A stretch of DNA of 14,348 nucleotides from an uncultured Solobacterium sp. (lineage in GTDB: Bacteria; Bacillota_I; Bacilli_A; Erysipelotrichales; Erysipelotrichaceae): assembly GCA_938041275.1 (NCBI GenBank), contig CALISH010000110.1:1-14348 (forward strand), in the 5' to 3' direction. Below the pieces are notes generated by a model that searched no databases, had not been told where the DNA came from, and was given only the letters and a program-made list of their open reading frames with translations. Positions 13,355 to 14,348 of the stretch are shown here, one piece after another. The stretch's first letter is position 1. Each line of letters starts with the position of its first letter. A program made the position numbers and the translations under genes.

Positions 13355-13825
13355 TTACATTTTATATCGTTTTAATTCTGCAGATACTTGTTGCCCATCA
13401 ATATGTAGAATCATATACGATGGTTTGGAACCATCACGGTTATAACTAAGTGAACCAGGATTAAATAAATAAATCTCTTCAAACTGTTCATCACATGGAA
13501 CATGTGTATGCCCAAAGCATACAATATCACAACCACGCTCTCTTGCATGACGTACTAAACCAAACAGAGAACCATACCCAATATCATGATGACCATGCAC
13601 CAATAAAATGTGGTGCCCCTCTACTTCAAACACTGCTTCAGGTTCATAATCTCCATAATAATCGCAGTTACCTTGGACACAAGCGTATCCTTCTGTTAAC
13701 TGACTTGGTAATTCACTATCACCTGCATGTAGATAAGCATACGCATTAGGATACATACTGCGAATATTTTTTAAACATTCCGTTTGTCTATGAGAATCAC
13801 TTACCAATATAATATCTTTTGACAT
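13355..13825 (-). CDS. YfcE/YsnB-type metallophosphoesterase
   Basis: This is a small cytoplasmic calcineurin-like phosphodiesterase of the YfcE/MJ0936 group; family members hydrolyse model phosphodiesters in vitro and true substrates are mostly unknown. The protein has 156 residues. All metal-binding blocks are present in order: SDSH near the N-terminus, HAGDSE (about 33-38), QGNCDYYG (about 51-58), VHGHHD (about 76-81), FGHTH (about 104-108), and then NPGSLS (about 121-126). The ATG at 13825 has GGTGA five bases upstream; a GTG at 13834 in frame has no such site. In Bacillus, ysnB lies beside rph-ysnA (RdgB) but neither is seen here. The gene sits alone, divergent from a small plus-strand gene, and no terminator separates it from the tRNA promoter. 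Confidence 0.9.
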   Translation of the reverse strand: MSKDIILVSDSHRQTECLKNIRSMYPNAYAYLHAGDSELPSQLTEGYACVQGNCDYYGDYEPEAVFEVEGHHILLVHGHHDIGYGSLFGLVRHARERGCDIVCFGHTHVPCDEQFEEIYLFNPGSLSYNRDGSKPSYMILHIDGQQVSAELKRYKM

Positions 13826-13844
13826 TTCGTTCACCGTTGTACAT

Positions 13845-13872
13845 ATTATAATGAATCTTTGTCATACGTAAA
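13845..13872 (-). promoter_or_regulatory. Promoter of the metallophosphoesterase gene
   Basis: A perfect TATAAT (13845-13850) lies 19 bases upstream of the ATG on the minus strand, with a weak -35 TTTACG (13867-13872) at 16 bases. It is back to back with the promoter of the plus-strand gene. Confidence 0.6.
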
Positions 13873-13883
13873 AGAGATAAACA

Positions 13884-13892
13884 TGTTAAAAT
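13884..13892 (+). promoter_or_regulatory. Extended -10 promoter of the small membrane protein gene
   Basis: The plus strand reads TGTTAAAAT, an extended -10 with one mismatch, 21 bases upstream of the ATG and just before the AAGGAG site. No good -35 is seen at the usual spacing. Confidence 0.5.
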
Positions 13893-13913
13893 ACCTTTAA
13901 GGAGCATATTTCC

Positions 13914-14288
13914 ATGAATATTTATCCATACAACATGTATTTCCTATATGCCGCATGCGCATTTCTTATATGTTATCTCACCATATTTTTATTAAAAATG
14001 ATGAACTTTCAAAAATCAATAAAGACTACTAATTTCCGTGTTCAAATTATTAAAGCTAAAGTTGATCATCTACAATACGTTTCAAACGCAATTCAAGAAC
14101 AGAAGAAAGCAAAGAAAACAATGCAGAAGCAATTATTCAAGCTTCTTCTTCCTATCGCTGTTTCTATCATTCTTACTTACCGTCAAGATGATGACCTAAA
14201 AGGTTTCAGGGGTTACATGACTGCCGGTAAGCGAGAATTCGCTAGACGTGGTAATAGTGAAATCTTCAAACGCATATTCACTCAATAA
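13914..14288 (+). CDS. Small membrane-anchored protein of unknown function
   Basis: I do not recognise this 124-residue protein. A hydrophobic helix (about 8-30, MYFLYAACAFLICYLTIFLLKM) near the N-terminus is followed by a lysine- and glutamine-rich, probably coiled helical stretch (about 34-73). A second hydrophobic segment (about 74-88, LFKLLLPIAVSIILT) comes next. The last 35 residues are strongly charged and basic, with KREFARR and IFKRIF. A hairpin of two membrane helices, or one anchor and one amphipathic helix, are both possible. The ATG has AAGGAG nine bases upstream, its own likely promoter and a clean terminator after it, so it is probably a real single-gene unit. It is the only plus-strand gene in the window. 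Confidence 0.75.
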   Translation: MNIYPYNMYFLYAACAFLICYLTIFLLKMMNFQKSIKTTNFRVQIIKAKVDHLQYVSNAIQEQKKAKKTMQKQLFKLLLPIAVSIILTYRQDDDLKGFRGYMTAGKREFARRGNSEIFKRIFTQ

Positions 14289-14296
14289 ATAATAAT

Positions 14297-14320
14297 CCGC
14301 ACGTATAACGTGCGGTTTTT
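14297..14320 (+). terminator. Intrinsic terminator of the small membrane protein gene
   Basis: A perfect seven-base-pair stem CCGCACG/CGTGCGG with a TATAA loop is followed by five T residues on the plus strand, eight bases past the stop codon. Confidence 0.92.
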
Positions 14321-14348
14321 AGGCTACCCTATAAGGGCCCTTTACCAC

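Noticed and set aside
14333..14342. Perfect palindrome AAGGGCCCTT at the right edge
   Set aside because: Ten bases is short and it lies at the window limit, so its context cannot be judged. It could be part of a terminator of a gene outside.

Overview
The window looks like chromosomal core sequence from a low-G+C Firmicute. Gene content, short intergenic gaps, strong AGGAGG-type ribosome binding sites and Mollicutes-like features suggest an Erysipelotrichia-type bacterium. This placement is inferred from gene order and protein flavour, not from a marker search. Nearly everything is on the minus strand; only one small gene at the right edge is on the plus strand. No mobile element, CRISPR array or prophage is visible, and no gene-free stretch exceeds about 150 bases.

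Read in the direction of transcription (right to left): a YfcE/YsnB-type metallophosphoesterase, then tRNA-Arg(UCU) with its own good promoter, then a helical repeat-like protein of unknown function. A protein-quality-control and GTPase operon follows: tig (trigger factor), lon (ATP-dependent protease) and ysxC/engB (ribosome-assembly GTPase), closed by a strong terminator. In front of tig is a CIRCE-like inverted repeat directly after the -10 of a sigma-A-type promoter, plus a second, nearer extended -10 promoter. This suggests HrcA heat-shock control added to basal expression.

Next is a cell-wall and division block, murG-murB-ftsQ, with overlapping genes. Its products make lipid II, make UDP-MurNAc, and provide the divisome protein FtsQ/DivIB. 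Then comes an asp23-family gene (yloU-like) with fakA (yloV-like fatty acid kinase), ending in a terminator. After that is a tightly coupled pair, an MFS transporter and a metallo-beta-lactamase-fold hydrolase. Last is the 5' two-fifths or less of recG, cut by the window edge.

Several neighbourhoods are edited versions of conserved Firmicutes clusters. They include tig-lon-ysxC without clpX, asp23-fakA-recG with an MFS/hydrolase pair inserted, and a detached murG-murB-ftsQ piece of the dcw cluster. I do not see a wholly new biological system. The most interesting signals are the CIRCE/dual-promoter arrangement upstream of tig-lon, the apparent loss of metal-ligand residues in FakA, a recG start that looks leaderless, a lysine-rich tail on trigger factor, and a duplicated motif in the FtsQ tail.
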